Assembly (NCBI GenBank): GCA_964017235.1
Contig: OZ024931.1
Coordinates: forward strand, 135,596,033-135,660,032
DNA from: Sabellastarte sp. h YS-2021
Taxonomy: Eukaryota > Annelida > Polychaeta > Sabellida > Sabellidae
DNA length: 64,000 bases
Direction of reading: 5' to 3'
The notes beneath the pieces were generated by a model. It saw only the letters and a program-made list of their open reading frames with translations, did not search any database and was not told where the DNA came from. This document shows, piece after piece, positions 1 to 8,313 of the stretch (positions are counted from its first letter, which is position 1; the number at the start of each line of letters is the position of its first letter). The translations under genes and the position numbers were made by a program.

Positions 1-1532
1 TGAGTAGCAAATGTTGGTCTATAATCCTGAAATTTGGTCAGAATATAGTGTGCAACTAGCTAAATCTGACTGCACAGGTTTTAGAATTACATCTGATATG
101 GCAGTGACTACTGGTGTGGTATTTGGACCCCAGCAGGCCTGTAATACGCCTGCTGGGGGGTGCATTAAGATGTACTCATTTCTTGCCCAATAAGGCAGAT
201 GTAAGGCTATAAACCATATTTTTTGCGAGTGTGGGAGCCACTAAGAGAGAATTAAGTAGTGTATTCCTTTAGAAATACACAACAAGCTCAAAATACATGT
301 CTTGGGAGTGCATGTAGCGAGGGTACCACTAAATGGCAAATCAGTTCAAACCACCCCTTAAAGTAGTTGTATCTGGCTCAAATTTTCACAGAAAACTCAG
401 TTTATATCAGAGAATAAAATTGAATTGGTCTGAACCACTCAAGACCCATATTAGGAATTTCAGTTTCCGGGGTGTGGGGCTGGTCTGGCCCCCCCTCATG
501 GAGGTAATGTCAAGTATCTCATAATGTATCAAATCTGAAGCCAAAAATTAATTTCATTCATGTTTTGACAATAAAAGAGGACATTTTGGGCACATTTGGA
601 ACATTACATCTCTGAACAGAAATTATATAACCCAAATAGGGCTGTTAAAATGGTCGAAAAAAGATGTAAATCAGCCCAAATGAGTAGCAAATGTTGGTCT
701 ATAATCCTGAAATTTGGTCAGAATATAGTGTGCAACTAGCTAAATCTGACTGCACAGGTTTTAGAATTACATCTGATATAGCAGTGACTACTGGTGTGGT
801 ATTTGGACCCCAGCAGGCCTGTAATACGCCTGCTGGGGGGTGCATTAAGATGTATTCATTTCTTGCCCAAAAAGGCAGATGTAAGGCTATAAACCATATT
901 TTTTGCGAGTGTGGGAGCCACTAAGAGAGAATCAAGTAGTGTATTCCTTTAGAAATACACAACAAGCTCAAAATACATGTCTTGGGAGTGCATGTAGCGA
1001 GGGTACCACTAAATGGCAAATCAGTTCAAACCACCCCTTAAAGTAGTTGTATCTGGCTCAAATTTTCACAGAAAACTCAGTTTATATCAGAGAATAAAAT
1101 TGCATTGGTCTGAACCACTCAAGAGCCATATTAGGAATTTCAGTTTCCGGGGTGTGGGGCTGGTCTGGCCCCCCTCATGGAGGTAATGTCAAGTATCTCA
1201 TAATGTATCAAATCTGAAGCCAAAAATTAATTTCATTCATGTTTTGACAATAAAAGAGGACATTTTGGGCACATTTGGAACATTACATCTCTGAACAGAA
1301 ATTATATAACCCAAATAGGGCTGTTAAAATGGTCGAAAAAAGATGTAAATCAGCCCAAATGAGTAGCAAATGTTGGTCTATAATCCTGAAATTTGGTCAG
1401 AATATAGTGTGCAACTAGCTAAATCTGACTGCACAGGTTTTAGAATTACATCTGATATAGCAGTGACTACTGGTGTGGTATTTGGACCCCAGCAGGCCTG
1501 TAATACGCCTGCTGGGGGGTGCATTAAGATGT
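1..1532 (+). repeat. Satellite array, segment 1 (680-bp monomers)
   Basis: The segment holds two complete 680-bp monomers (unit start taken as TGAGTAGCAAATG at 1 and 681) and the first part of a third, which element A interrupts at 1531-1532. Monomers are near-identical and differ by scattered substitutions and small indels. Each holds an AATAAA, a C-rich run near monomer position 490, and a perfect 11-bp inverted repeat near position 128. Short reading frames of 60-77 codons recur in every monomer, but 680 is not a multiple of three and stops appear freely, so I do not call genes here. The first monomer has the variant GATATGGC and an AATTGG/GACCC pair that also marks the monomers at 11.57-12.9 kb and 21.75 kb. 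Confidence 0.95.
128..158. other. Conserved 11-bp inverted repeat (hairpin) of the satellite monomer
   Basis: CCCCAGCAGGC, a 9-base loop CTGTAATAC, then GCCTGCTGGGG form a perfect hairpin. It recurs at the same place in nearly every monomer of the window. The few exceptions I saw carry one or two changes in an arm (near 24602, 29362, 50542, 53282, 60055 and 62775). Function is unknown; it could extrude as a cruciform or fold in satellite RNA. Both retroelement families inserted within about 25 bp of one side or the other of this hairpin. Confidence 0.85.
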
Positions 1533-1770
1533 CCTGAGTGAGGTGTGGGCCTTGCGTTGGTCAGTCCTGCGCCCCCTGAAGCCCTCCTTGGGTGCCTATT
1601 CAATATGAAATGGTCAGTCCCTGTGTATACCGCCTAATCTCCATGGAGATGTGACCCACTTACAGAGGATTGGTTGACCTATGGTCAGAAGCTTGGTTAC
1701 TGAAAACAGAACCATCAGTTTAAAAGTAAATGTTGACCAGTGCACAAGTGTGGACTATTTTTCTGAACTG
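1533..1770 (+). repeat. Terminal repeat A1 (element A copy 1)
   Basis: This 238-bp block is repeated as A2 at 7478-7715. It starts CCTGAGTGAGG directly after the crossover GT and ends CTGAACTG. It contains a 14-bp perfect palindrome ATCTCCATGGAGAT at 1637-1650. The promoter of the element is expected in or near this block by analogy with other DIRS elements, but I see no clear TATA box. Confidence 0.9.
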
Positions 1771-2118
1771 GAACTGGTCATGAAACTTATATTTTGATTA
1801 TTGTTTTTAGTGTATTTTACTGCAACCAGACATTCTTAGATTATACGTATATACAACTTCACCTTAATGTTACTGCTTTTACAAAGAAGAGACTGTGAGC
1901 TGTGCTGATGATCATAGGATGCTAGAGGCATTCTGTGGATTTGTTTGACAACCTCAGGCTTCATTGGGCTGTCTGCAGCCCCGCTGAAAGGGACGGTCTA
2001 ACCTATGTTATTCCTTGTAGCTGGTAGCCCGAATTGAGACCGAGATTGTCAAACAAACAGGGGGCTAAGGGCCCTGTTCCTTTATATTTTGCCAGATACT
2101 GAGACCTTTTTCAGAGAA
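1771..2118 (+). promoter_or_regulatory. Untranslated leader with long-range inverted repeat (copy 1)
   Basis: These 348 bases lie between A1 and the gag ATG. TTTGTTTGACAA at 1940-1951 pairs perfectly over 12 bp with TTGTCAAACAAA at 2046-2057, and GGGCT (1966-1970) can pair with AGCCC (2026-2030) inside it. The RNA could therefore fold into a structured domain just before gag, possibly for packaging or translation control. The role is inference. Base 1962 differs between the two copies (C here, G at 14200). Confidence 0.55.
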
Positions 2119-3337
2119 ATGGGGAAAACAAAGTATTTGTGTTCAAAATGTGGAAATAAGCATTTCCCGCCAACAGGGAAAAAGTGTGTCTTCAGGGAAC
2201 CAGAGGACAGTAACACCAATGGACAAAAAACTGTAAAACTAAGGACAAGAAATAAAAAGGGTTCGTCCCTTGTACATGCTGCCAGGGCGTCAACCAGTAA
2301 AAGTGACACTTTGTTCAGTGATTCTGACATGTCAAGTGCTAAAGAAATGGACAGTACTGTCGATAGCCAGTCAGAAACAAGTGACACAGAACACAGGGCA
2401 AGTACACAGGATGCTGGGAGGTCGACCACACAGAACATCCAGGAACAGATATTGAAGGAACTTCAAAGCGTCAGTTCCAGACTGGAAGTGGTGGAAAACA
2501 AGGTAGCAGAGACGTCAACAACGACACAAGGACCCAAGGACACTCATAAGTTAAGTTCTTTTTCAAAAACTAAACAAGTGCATAAACATTGTAAACACAA
2601 GAAGTTTTGTTACTCAAGTGAATCCGAGTCTGAGGACTCAGACGTCCCCGACTTAGCTTATCTAAGATCAAACAAACGCATCCAAAAGAAGGTAGATGAT
2701 AGAATAGCTGAGTTAGAAAAAAATTTCGAAACAAAAGGTAAAAGTGAAAAGTTAAAATCAAAAAGGGGGGGGTCCGTTGAGGTCTTGGTTGAAAAAAGGG
2801 TGGCTTGGCCACATGATGTCATTCTGGGGGGTCAAAATCGAACCCGGGTCACATATGACCAGTTGTCCCTGACACAATTTGCTCAAGGCTTCATAAAAAA
2901 TGTCCTGGAAGAAAAATCAGAAAAAATTCGTGAAAAAAATGTTGTCATATTTTGCAGACCTCATGGAGGATGCAACCGATTTTTCCTGGGCAAACGCGAA
3001 GGCTGCTAATGCAGTAATATTGTGCGAGATGGAAAGAGGTAGATTAACATGGGAAGATTCAGATAGGTTGGATAGATTGAGGAGAGCTCATGCTCAGAAG
3101 CATTCTTTTCAAAAATCACAAAATTGGGCTAGAGGTGAAACCAAAAAACCATGGTATTGTAAATCTTTCCAAGCAGGGTTATGTTTTCACAACAAGGACC
3201 ATGAAAATGGAGGTAAATTGTATCGTCACATATGTGCCTTCTGTTTGCGAAATGGAAGACAACTTCCACATAGTGAAAAAGAATGTACTTTTGCCAAAAA
3301 ACAACCAAAAAACGAGTTGGTGGCTGCCCTGCAGTAA
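2119..3337 (+). pseudogene. gag: gag, frameshifted copy
   Basis: This is the same Gag as at 14357-15574 but broken by one extra A in the A-run at 2933-2939 (seven A here, six at 15171-15176). The frame opened by the ATG at 2119 runs out at 3009, after the coiled-coil and RGG/WPHD region. The part with the FSWxxAKA helix region and both C-terminal zinc-binding clusters continues in another frame to 3337. The frame is open upstream to 2089, but without an earlier ATG, so the start is placed at 2119. The lesion sits in a homopolymer, so a sequencing or assembly error is a real alternative to a true mutation. Confidence 0.8.
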
Positions 3338-5946
3338 ATTATGGCAGGTGCAGCTATGAAGATACCCCTGATAACTATGTTGAACTTCTAGTAACACCTG
3401 ATGAGAAGAAAGTCAGTGTTGATAGCAACAAGGTTACTAATAAACCAAGTGTCACCAGAAATATTGCTGGAATTAGGACCAGAATTGTATATAATTCAAA
3501 TGTATTGCGTAAAACTGTAGAAGGATTGCTTGCAAAACCTTGTATGAAGGATTACACAAAAAAATACAGGAAACAAGTACATGTTCCTGTCAAAGTAAAT
3601 ACTAATGATGTTGGTGAATATGTGCATTGTACTAGAGTTGTCACAAACAAAAGTTGTTTCCAAAACAGGAGTGTTTCCCAATCAATTGATTCAATTAACA
3701 AGTGTGAGTGTAACCCCACCCGAGGTGTTAATAACACAACAATGGTTAAACCCCAAAGTTTCATCACAGGTAAAGGTGTACAACAAAACAATCACGACTC
3801 GACGCGTTCTTTTGAAAAGAACATACCCAATTCAGTCATTGTACCTGGTGAAAGCTCACCCAGACGTGTTAATTGTCAAACACATAGGCGAGAACGTGTA
3901 TACAATGGGAACGCGGTAGGTGAAGCAATTAAGTGCGGGGGCGATGACAGACATATCAACAGCACACAATTCGCGAGAGCTTGTAGAGAAAATGAAGACA
4001 ATGCATTGTCTTTAGGTACACACCGATTGCGTGACACTAGTAACTCACGGGGTGTTGGGTGCACAGAAGCACCAAGTTCGATGCGGGACTTCAATTACAC
4101 GCGTTTGTATGATGTGAACTGCAACGGCTCTGATAAATATATCAACACCTTGTTGTGTAGAGATGCACATAAGCTTGCTACAAGGCGTGATACAAAAGAA
4201 TGCAGTGTGTTTGAACAATGGCGTCAACAAACGGACTTTGATTTTGGGTTTATCCCACTGTCTGAATTTATTATGCCAGTTGATAATAATGTCATGTCAC
4301 AAGTAGTTGAGTGTCCAATAAAACAACACCTAATGATCAACAAAACTCATGTCCCTAATTTTTTAGGTGCTAGAATCCCAATTCAATCACAACTGAATGT
4401 ACCAAAATGGCATGAATATCTCAGTGAATACTGGGACCAGCAGTTACTCCAGTTGGTAATTTTTGGTTTCCCACTGGATTTTAATCGTCAATGTGTTCTG
4501 AAGGCAGATAAAACCAACCATGCTTCAGCTGAAAAACATCCTGCTGACGTAGAAGCATACTTACATGAAGAAAAACAATACAAAGCTGTACTAGGTCCCT
4601 TTGACAAAAATCCTTTACCCAGCTGTCATTACTCCCCATTCATGACTAGAGAAAAACCTGGCTCGGATCACAGGCGAGTGATTATAGACTTGTCATGGCC
4701 ACATGAAAACTCTGTGAATGCAGGTATACACAAAGACTCCTACTTGGGTACTGATTTTTCCTTGACCTTTCCCACAGTAGACCATATCACAGATGCTCTG
4801 AAACAAATTGGAAGAGGGGCACACCTCTTCAAAATTGACATTAAGAGAGCTTTTAGGCATGTGAAGATTGATCCCCTTGACTATGATCTGTTGGGTCTTT
4901 TCTGGGAAGGCCATTTCATTGACACTTGTCTCCCATTTGGGACAAGACATGGGACTCAGATCTTTCAAAGATTGAGCGATTCCATAAGATACATACTTAG
5001 AGCAAGGGGTTTCCCAATTGTAAACTATGTGGATGATTTTGTGGGTTTTGGAACCCCCTCCCAAGCAAAACTAGCTTTTGACCAATTATATGAGATTATC
5101 CAGGACCTAGGACTCACCATAAGCCAAAAGAAACTGGTCCCTCCAAGTACAAAAGTCACCTGTCTGGGGGTAGTTATAGACACCAAAGAGGGCACTGTCT
5201 CCATTCCCCCAGAAAAAATGGCCCAGATAAGTGACTCCATTCTTTCCTGGCGACACAGAAACACTTGTTCACGTAGGCAACTCCAGTCACTCCTGGGCCA
5301 CCTACTTTACATACATAAGTGTGTCAAACCATCACGGATTTTTGTCAATCGAATGCTCCAAGTTCTCAGATCTCAGTATGACAGTAACGTCATAAGTTTG
5401 ACAACTGATTTCCATAGAGATTTGCAATGGTTCACAAAATTTATGGCTGACTACAATGGTATATCTTTGTACGATCACAAACCAATAGCACACACCATTG
5501 AACTGGATGCTTGTCTAACAGGCCTTGGGGGTAGGTGCGACCAGTGGGTGTACCACCTTGCAATACCAAGAGGTTACCAGAACCTTACAATTGTCCACTT
5601 GGAGATGATCAACATCTTCTTAGCTGTAAAACTATTTGCAAAAACATGGTCACACAAACGCGTTCTGATAAAATGCGACAATGATGCAGTGGTCCGTGTC
5701 TTGAGGTCGGGTAGGGCTCGCGACCCTTTCTTGGGCGCATGCGCACGAAATATCTGGCTCCAAGCAGCTCAACATGATATCGACCTCTCCTATATTCATG
5801 TGCTAGGTAAAGCGAATGTGGTCGCGGATAGATTGTCCCGATGGACAAACAGTGGTACAGACTGGGGGGTCTTATTACAGTATGTTCAAAGGCCCATATG
5901 GCTGTCAGTCAACATGGACATGTTAAACATAGACAATCAAATTTAA
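3283..5946 (+). CDS. pol: Pol: reverse transcriptase-RNase H (element A copy 1)
   Basis: This open frame of 887 codons is identical in translation to the copy at 15520-18183. The RT palm shows FKIDIKRAFR (Asp 519) and YVDD (582-585). RNase H acidic residues are Asp 742 (LDACLTG), Glu 774 (HLEM), Asp 799 (KCDN) and Asp 849 (VADRLSR). About 300 N-terminal residues are basic and of unknown function, and no DTG/DSG protease motif is visible, as usual for DIRS elements. The ATG at 3283 overlaps the end of gag in the -1 frame; the frameshift signal at 3307-3354 suggests translation as a Gag-Pol fusion, in which case this ATG is not used. Confidence 0.92.
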   Translation: MYFCQKTTKKRVGGCPAVNYGRCSYEDTPDNYVELLVTPDEKKVSVDSNKVTNKPSVTRNIAGIRTRIVYNSNVLRKTVEGLLAKPCMKDYTKKYRKQVHVPVKVNTNDVGEYVHCTRVVTNKSCFQNRSVSQSIDSINKCECNPTRGVNNTTMVKPQSFITGKGVQQNNHDSTRSFEKNIPNSVIVPGESSPRRVNCQTHRRERVYNGNAVGEAIKCGGDDRHINSTQFARACRENEDNALSLGTHRLRDTSNSRGVGCTEAPSSMRDFNYTRLYDVNCNGSDKYINTLLCRDAHKLATRRDTKECSVFEQWRQQTDFDFGFIPLSEFIMPVDNNVMSQVVECPIKQHLMINKTHVPNFLGARIPIQSQLNVPKWHEYLSEYWDQQLLQLVIFGFPLDFNRQCVLKADKTNHASAEKHPADVEAYLHEEKQYKAVLGPFDKNPLPSCHYSPFMTREKPGSDHRRVIIDLSWPHENSVNAGIHKDSYLGTDFSLTFPTVDHITDALKQIGRGAHLFKIDIKRAFRHVKIDPLDYDLLGLFWEGHFIDTCLPFGTRHGTQIFQRLSDSIRYILRARGFPIVNYVDDFVGFGTPSQAKLAFDQLYEIIQDLGLTISQKKLVPPSTKVTCLGVVIDTKEGTVSIPPEKMAQISDSILSWRHRNTCSRRQLQSLLGHLLYIHKCVKPSRIFVNRMLQVLRSQYDSNVISLTTDFHRDLQWFTKFMADYNGISLYDHKPIAHTIELDACLTGLGGRCDQWVYHLAIPRGYQNLTIVHLEMINIFLAVKLFAKTWSHKRVLIKCDNDAVVRVLRSGRARDPFLGACARNIWLQAAQHDIDLSYIHVLGKANVVADRLSRWTNSGTDWGVLLQYVQRPIWLSVNMDMLNIDNQI
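3307..3354 (+). promoter_or_regulatory. -1 ribosomal frameshift signal between gag and pol (copy 1)
   Basis: The slippery heptamer A_AAA_AAC at 3307-3313 is in phase with the downstream part of the gag frame. Nine bases later comes a 10-bp stem with one bulged T (GCTGCCCTGC at 3323-3332 with GCAGGTGCAGC at 3344-3354) and an 11-base loop that holds the gag stop codon. A -1 slip at the heptamer leads directly into the pol frame. Here the gag frameshift upstream means the normal Gag start would not reach the signal in the right frame. Confidence 0.7.
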
Positions 5947-5979
5947 TGCTGATATTACATGTATTATACTTTGTTGCAG
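5807..5979 (+). other. Candidate intron joining pol to YR (copy 1)
   Basis: A donor-like G|GTAAAG lies in the Gly-Lys codons of the RNase H GKAN motif. An acceptor-like TTTGTTGCAG ends at 5979, with CTGAT about 30 bases upstream as a possible branch point. Donor and acceptor are both phase 1, so removing 173 bases would delete the end of RNase H and the pol stop and join Pol in frame to YR. Element B has an equivalent pair. No transcript evidence is available here. Confidence 0.4.
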
Positions 5980-6959
5980 GTCACTGGTTGATGTCTGACC
6001 TGTCAAAAAGTGCTGCCACGAGAATCAAGTCAGCCTTCAGACCAAAAACCCAAAGATGTTACAACATGTTATTCAGAACTTTTGTGGCCTTCTGTGTATT
6101 TGTAGGCCTGTCATTGTACAAAGTAAATGAGAAAAATGTCATTTCCTTCTTGGAATATTTGGTGCAGCAGAATGCATCTGTGCACATGTTGGCCAATTAT
6201 GTGGCTGCCATAAAGGCTAATTTCATCATACACAACTTAAACAGAACATGCATTAGTGACCCTAAAATAAAGTATTTTCTGAAGTCTGTCAGAATAAATA
6301 GGCCTTTAAAGGTCCCTAGAAGAAATATCATGTCTGTCAAGACTTTAAAGCATTTGGTGTCTTTATGCCATGGTTTTTCCATGGGCTTTGTATATAAAGC
6401 AGTATTCTTACTAGGATTTTTCGGATTCCTGAGACTGTCAAACATTGCCCCTCACTCCCTATCATCATTTGATTCCTCCAGGCACATAACTGCAGGTGAT
6501 GTATTCTTCACAAAATCACATGTTAAAGTCCTCATAAAATGGAGTAAGACCAACCAAAATAGAGATAAAATACAAGTTCTGTCCCTTCCTCGTATAAGGG
6601 CTTCAAAAATCTGCCCATACAAAGCCTTAAAGTGCATTTTTCACACCTATAGTCCCACTCAACACCAACCCTTATTTCAAATCCAGACAACCAAGGGTTG
6701 GACTACCCTCACTGATACTAGAATCAGAAAAACTTTGTCCACCTTGAATGTAAAAATGGGATATCATAAACATTTTTTCACCTTCCACACATTCCGTCGC
6801 TCAGGGGCCACTTTGGCCTTCAATTCTCATGTTCCTGTTCAAAAGATTCAAACCCATGGCTCCTGGGCCTCGGAATGTGTGTGGAGGTATATTCAACAAG
6901 ATCAAAGAATGGGTGAGGATGTTGCTGATACATTTGCTAAGGTTCTATATAATGCTTGA
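5841..6959 (+). CDS. Tyrosine recombinase (element A copy 1)
   Basis: This is a 372-codon frame that overlaps the end of pol by 106 bases in another frame. YR catalytic residues are visible in order: Arg 198 (GFLRLSNI), Lys 233/235 (LIKWSK), His 316 and Arg 319 (FHTFRRSGAT), Trp 342 (HGSW) and nucleophile Tyr 350 (VWRYI). The homologous region with element B begins near residue 47, so the first ~46 residues may not be translated: either Met 51 (codon at 5991) or splicing at 5979/5980 would give the conserved protein. It should integrate the circular cDNA by strand exchange at the TGT core. The translation is identical to copy 2. Confidence 0.9.
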   Translation: MDKQWYRLGGLITVCSKAHMAVSQHGHVKHRQSNLMLILHVLYFVAGHWLMSDLSKSAATRIKSAFRPKTQRCYNMLFRTFVAFCVFVGLSLYKVNEKNVISFLEYLVQQNASVHMLANYVAAIKANFIIHNLNRTCISDPKIKYFLKSVRINRPLKVPRRNIMSVKTLKHLVSLCHGFSMGFVYKAVFLLGFFGFLRLSNIAPHSLSSFDSSRHITAGDVFFTKSHVKVLIKWSKTNQNRDKIQVLSLPRIRASKICPYKALKCIFHTYSPTQHQPLFQIQTTKGWTTLTDTRIRKTLSTLNVKMGYHKHFFTFHTFRRSGATLAFNSHVPVQKIQTHGSWASECVWRYIQQDQRMGEDVADTFAKVLYNA

Positions 6960-6986
6960 CTACCCCTACTGGTTGGGCTTTGGCCA

Positions 6987-7477
6987 TCTATTATTGTGTA
7001 ATATATATACATTGCATCAAAAAACAACCATTATTATTGTGAACTGTAAGGTCACCTCACCTTATCCAAGGTCAAACCCTCCCTGGGCAACTTAACTCAT
7101 ATATGTACACACCTTGACCCGAATGGGGGGCTAAGGTGTTTCCCATGGGACCACAGAATGGTCCCATATGTCATTGGGTAACCATGGTAACCTCCCTTGT
7201 GTCTGGGGTCCTCAGGGGGGTCCCTTAGGATAACCTTGTATTTGACCTTCTGGGGTTAGATGACCTTCAGGATATTCTTAGGTCATATTATATGTCAGTG
7301 TAGTGTTATGTACTGTCATGTGTAGGGAAATTGGACTGTAAATAAAAGTAGAACTAGAGTATGTATTAGAAACTATACAAAGTTTGTACAAAAAATATAA
7401 TGAGTGTATATATATAATAAAATAATTATCCGCACCCTTGTGTTTATGTGGGGTCTTCTGGGGGCGTTGGGGACTGT
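6987..7477 (+). repeat. Repeat B1 (element A copy 1)
   Basis: This 491-bp block is repeated as B2 at 7823-8313, with G in GGGGCGTTGG where B2 has A. It begins 28 bases after the YR stop. It contains a hairpin of 9 bp with 5-base loop at 7145-7167 (ATGGGACCA/TGGTCCCAT) and an AATAAA at 7341-7346 that could direct polyadenylation. Confidence 0.9.
7341..7346 (+). terminator. Candidate polyadenylation signal AATAAA (B1, copy 1)
   Basis: AATAAA lies about 380 bases after the YR stop in B1 and is repeated in B2 at 8177-8182. It is a plausible 3'-end signal for the element transcript, but AATAAA is frequent in AT-rich DNA and also occurs in each satellite monomer. Confidence 0.35.
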
Positions 7478-7715
7478 CCTGAGTGAGGTGTGGGCCTTGC
7501 GTTGGTCAGTCCTGCGCCCCCTGAAGCCCTCCTTGGGTGCCTATTCAATATGAAATGGTCAGTCCCTGTGTATACCGCCTAATCTCCATGGAGATGTGAC
7601 CCACTTACAGAGGATTGGTTGACCTATGGTCAGAAGCTTGGTTACTGAAAACAGAACCATCAGTTTAAAAGTAAATGTTGACCAGTGCACAAGTGTGGAC
7701 TATTTTTCTGAACTG
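7478..7715 (+). repeat. Repeat A2 (element A copy 1)
   Basis: This second copy of A1 directly follows B1 across the junction GGACT-GT-CCTGAG. The junction is what two element ends would form in a circle, and it shares TGT with the genomic target. The block ends CTGAACTG, after which the sequence departs from A1. Confidence 0.9.
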
Positions 7716-7822
7716 CCCACCCTCCACACCCCTTTTCTTTCCCTGTGAAGAATTGTCATTTTAATGTGTTTTTATTTTATATGTCCTTTTTACTGTTTTT
7801 ATCTATATTTACACCTGTTGCG
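7716..7822 (+). other. Unique spacer U (element A copy 1)
   Basis: This 107-bp stretch lies between A2 and B2 and is pyrimidine-rich. It opens with CCCACCCTCCACACCCC, and the first ten bases match the start of U in element B. The opposite strand is a near-quadruplex G-tract. It has no coding potential. Confidence 0.75.
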
Positions 7823-8313
7823 TCTATTATTGTGTAATATATATACATTGCATCAAAAAACAACCATTATTATTGTGAACTGTAAGGTCACCTCACCTTA
7901 TCCAAGGTCAAACCCTCCCTGGGCAACTTAACTCATATATGTACACACCTTGACCCGAATGGGGGGCTAAGGTGTTTCCCATGGGACCACAGAATGGTCC
8001 CATATGTCATTGGGTAACCATGGTAACCTCCCTTGTGTCTGGGGTCCTCAGGGGGGTCCCTTAGGATAACCTTGTATTTGACCTTCTGGGGTTAGATGAC
8101 CTTCAGGATATTCTTAGGTCATATTATATGTCAGTGTAGTGTTATGTACTGTCATGTGTAGGGAAATTGGACTGTAAATAAAAGTAGAACTAGAGTATGT
8201 ATTAGAAACTATACAAAGTTTGTACAAAAAATATAATGAGTGTATATATATAATAAAATAATTATCCGCACCCTTGTGTTTATGTGGGGTCTTCTGGGGG
8301 CATTGGGGACTGT
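7823..8313 (+). repeat. Terminal repeat B2 (element A copy 1)
   Basis: This is the right-hand end of the element. It matches B1 and ends GGGGACTGT, after which the satellite resumes with ACTCATTTC, exactly where it stopped at 1532. A second AATAAA lies at 8177-8182 and a second copy of the 9-bp hairpin at 7981-8003. Confidence 0.9.

Larger units (their letters stand above)
1533..8313 (+). mobile_element. Element A copy 1: Ngaro-like YR retrotransposon, gag frameshifted
   Basis: This 6,781-bp element is built as A1 (1533-1770), leader, gag, RT-RNase H, YR, B1 (6987-7477), A2 (7478-7715), U (7716-7822), B2 (7823-8313). Split direct repeats with a YR and no integrase define the PAT/Ngaro side of the DIRS order; no methyltransferase is seen, which favours Ngaro. 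Left flank AAGATGT, internal junction GGACTGT and right flank TGTACTC share only TGT, as expected for circle integration by a YR without a longer target-site duplication. Pol and YR frames are open and translate identically to copy 2; gag has one extra A. The element is probably defective by itself but could be helped in trans. Confidence 0.9.

Noticed and set aside
333..355. tRNA-like polymerase III boxes in the satellite (TGGCAAATCAG and AGTTCAAACC)
   Set aside because: Each resembles a box A or box B, but they overlap instead of being 30-60 bases apart, and no cloverleaf forms.
11..924. Recurrent 60-77-codon frames (MLVYNPEIW... and MANQFKPP... types) in each satellite monomer as genes
   Set aside because: They repeat only because the satellite repeats. 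Monomer length is not a multiple of three, ends shift with single-base indels and poly-C length, some monomers lose start or stop, and there is no sign of codon constraint.
1906..1990. Hammerhead ribozyme in the element A leader (CTGATGA)
   Set aside because: The second core GAAA is too far away and no stem II can be drawn between them. No complete hammerhead core was seen in the satellite either.
2082..2438. Antisense frames within gag, pol and yr (for example 118 codons at 2082-2438, 123 at 4693-5064)
   Set aside because: They lie opposite clearly coding sequence and have no domain of their own.
3283..4200. Aspartic protease in the N-terminal part of Pol
   Set aside because: No D-T/S-G motif with supporting sequence is seen in either element, and DIRS elements normally lack one.
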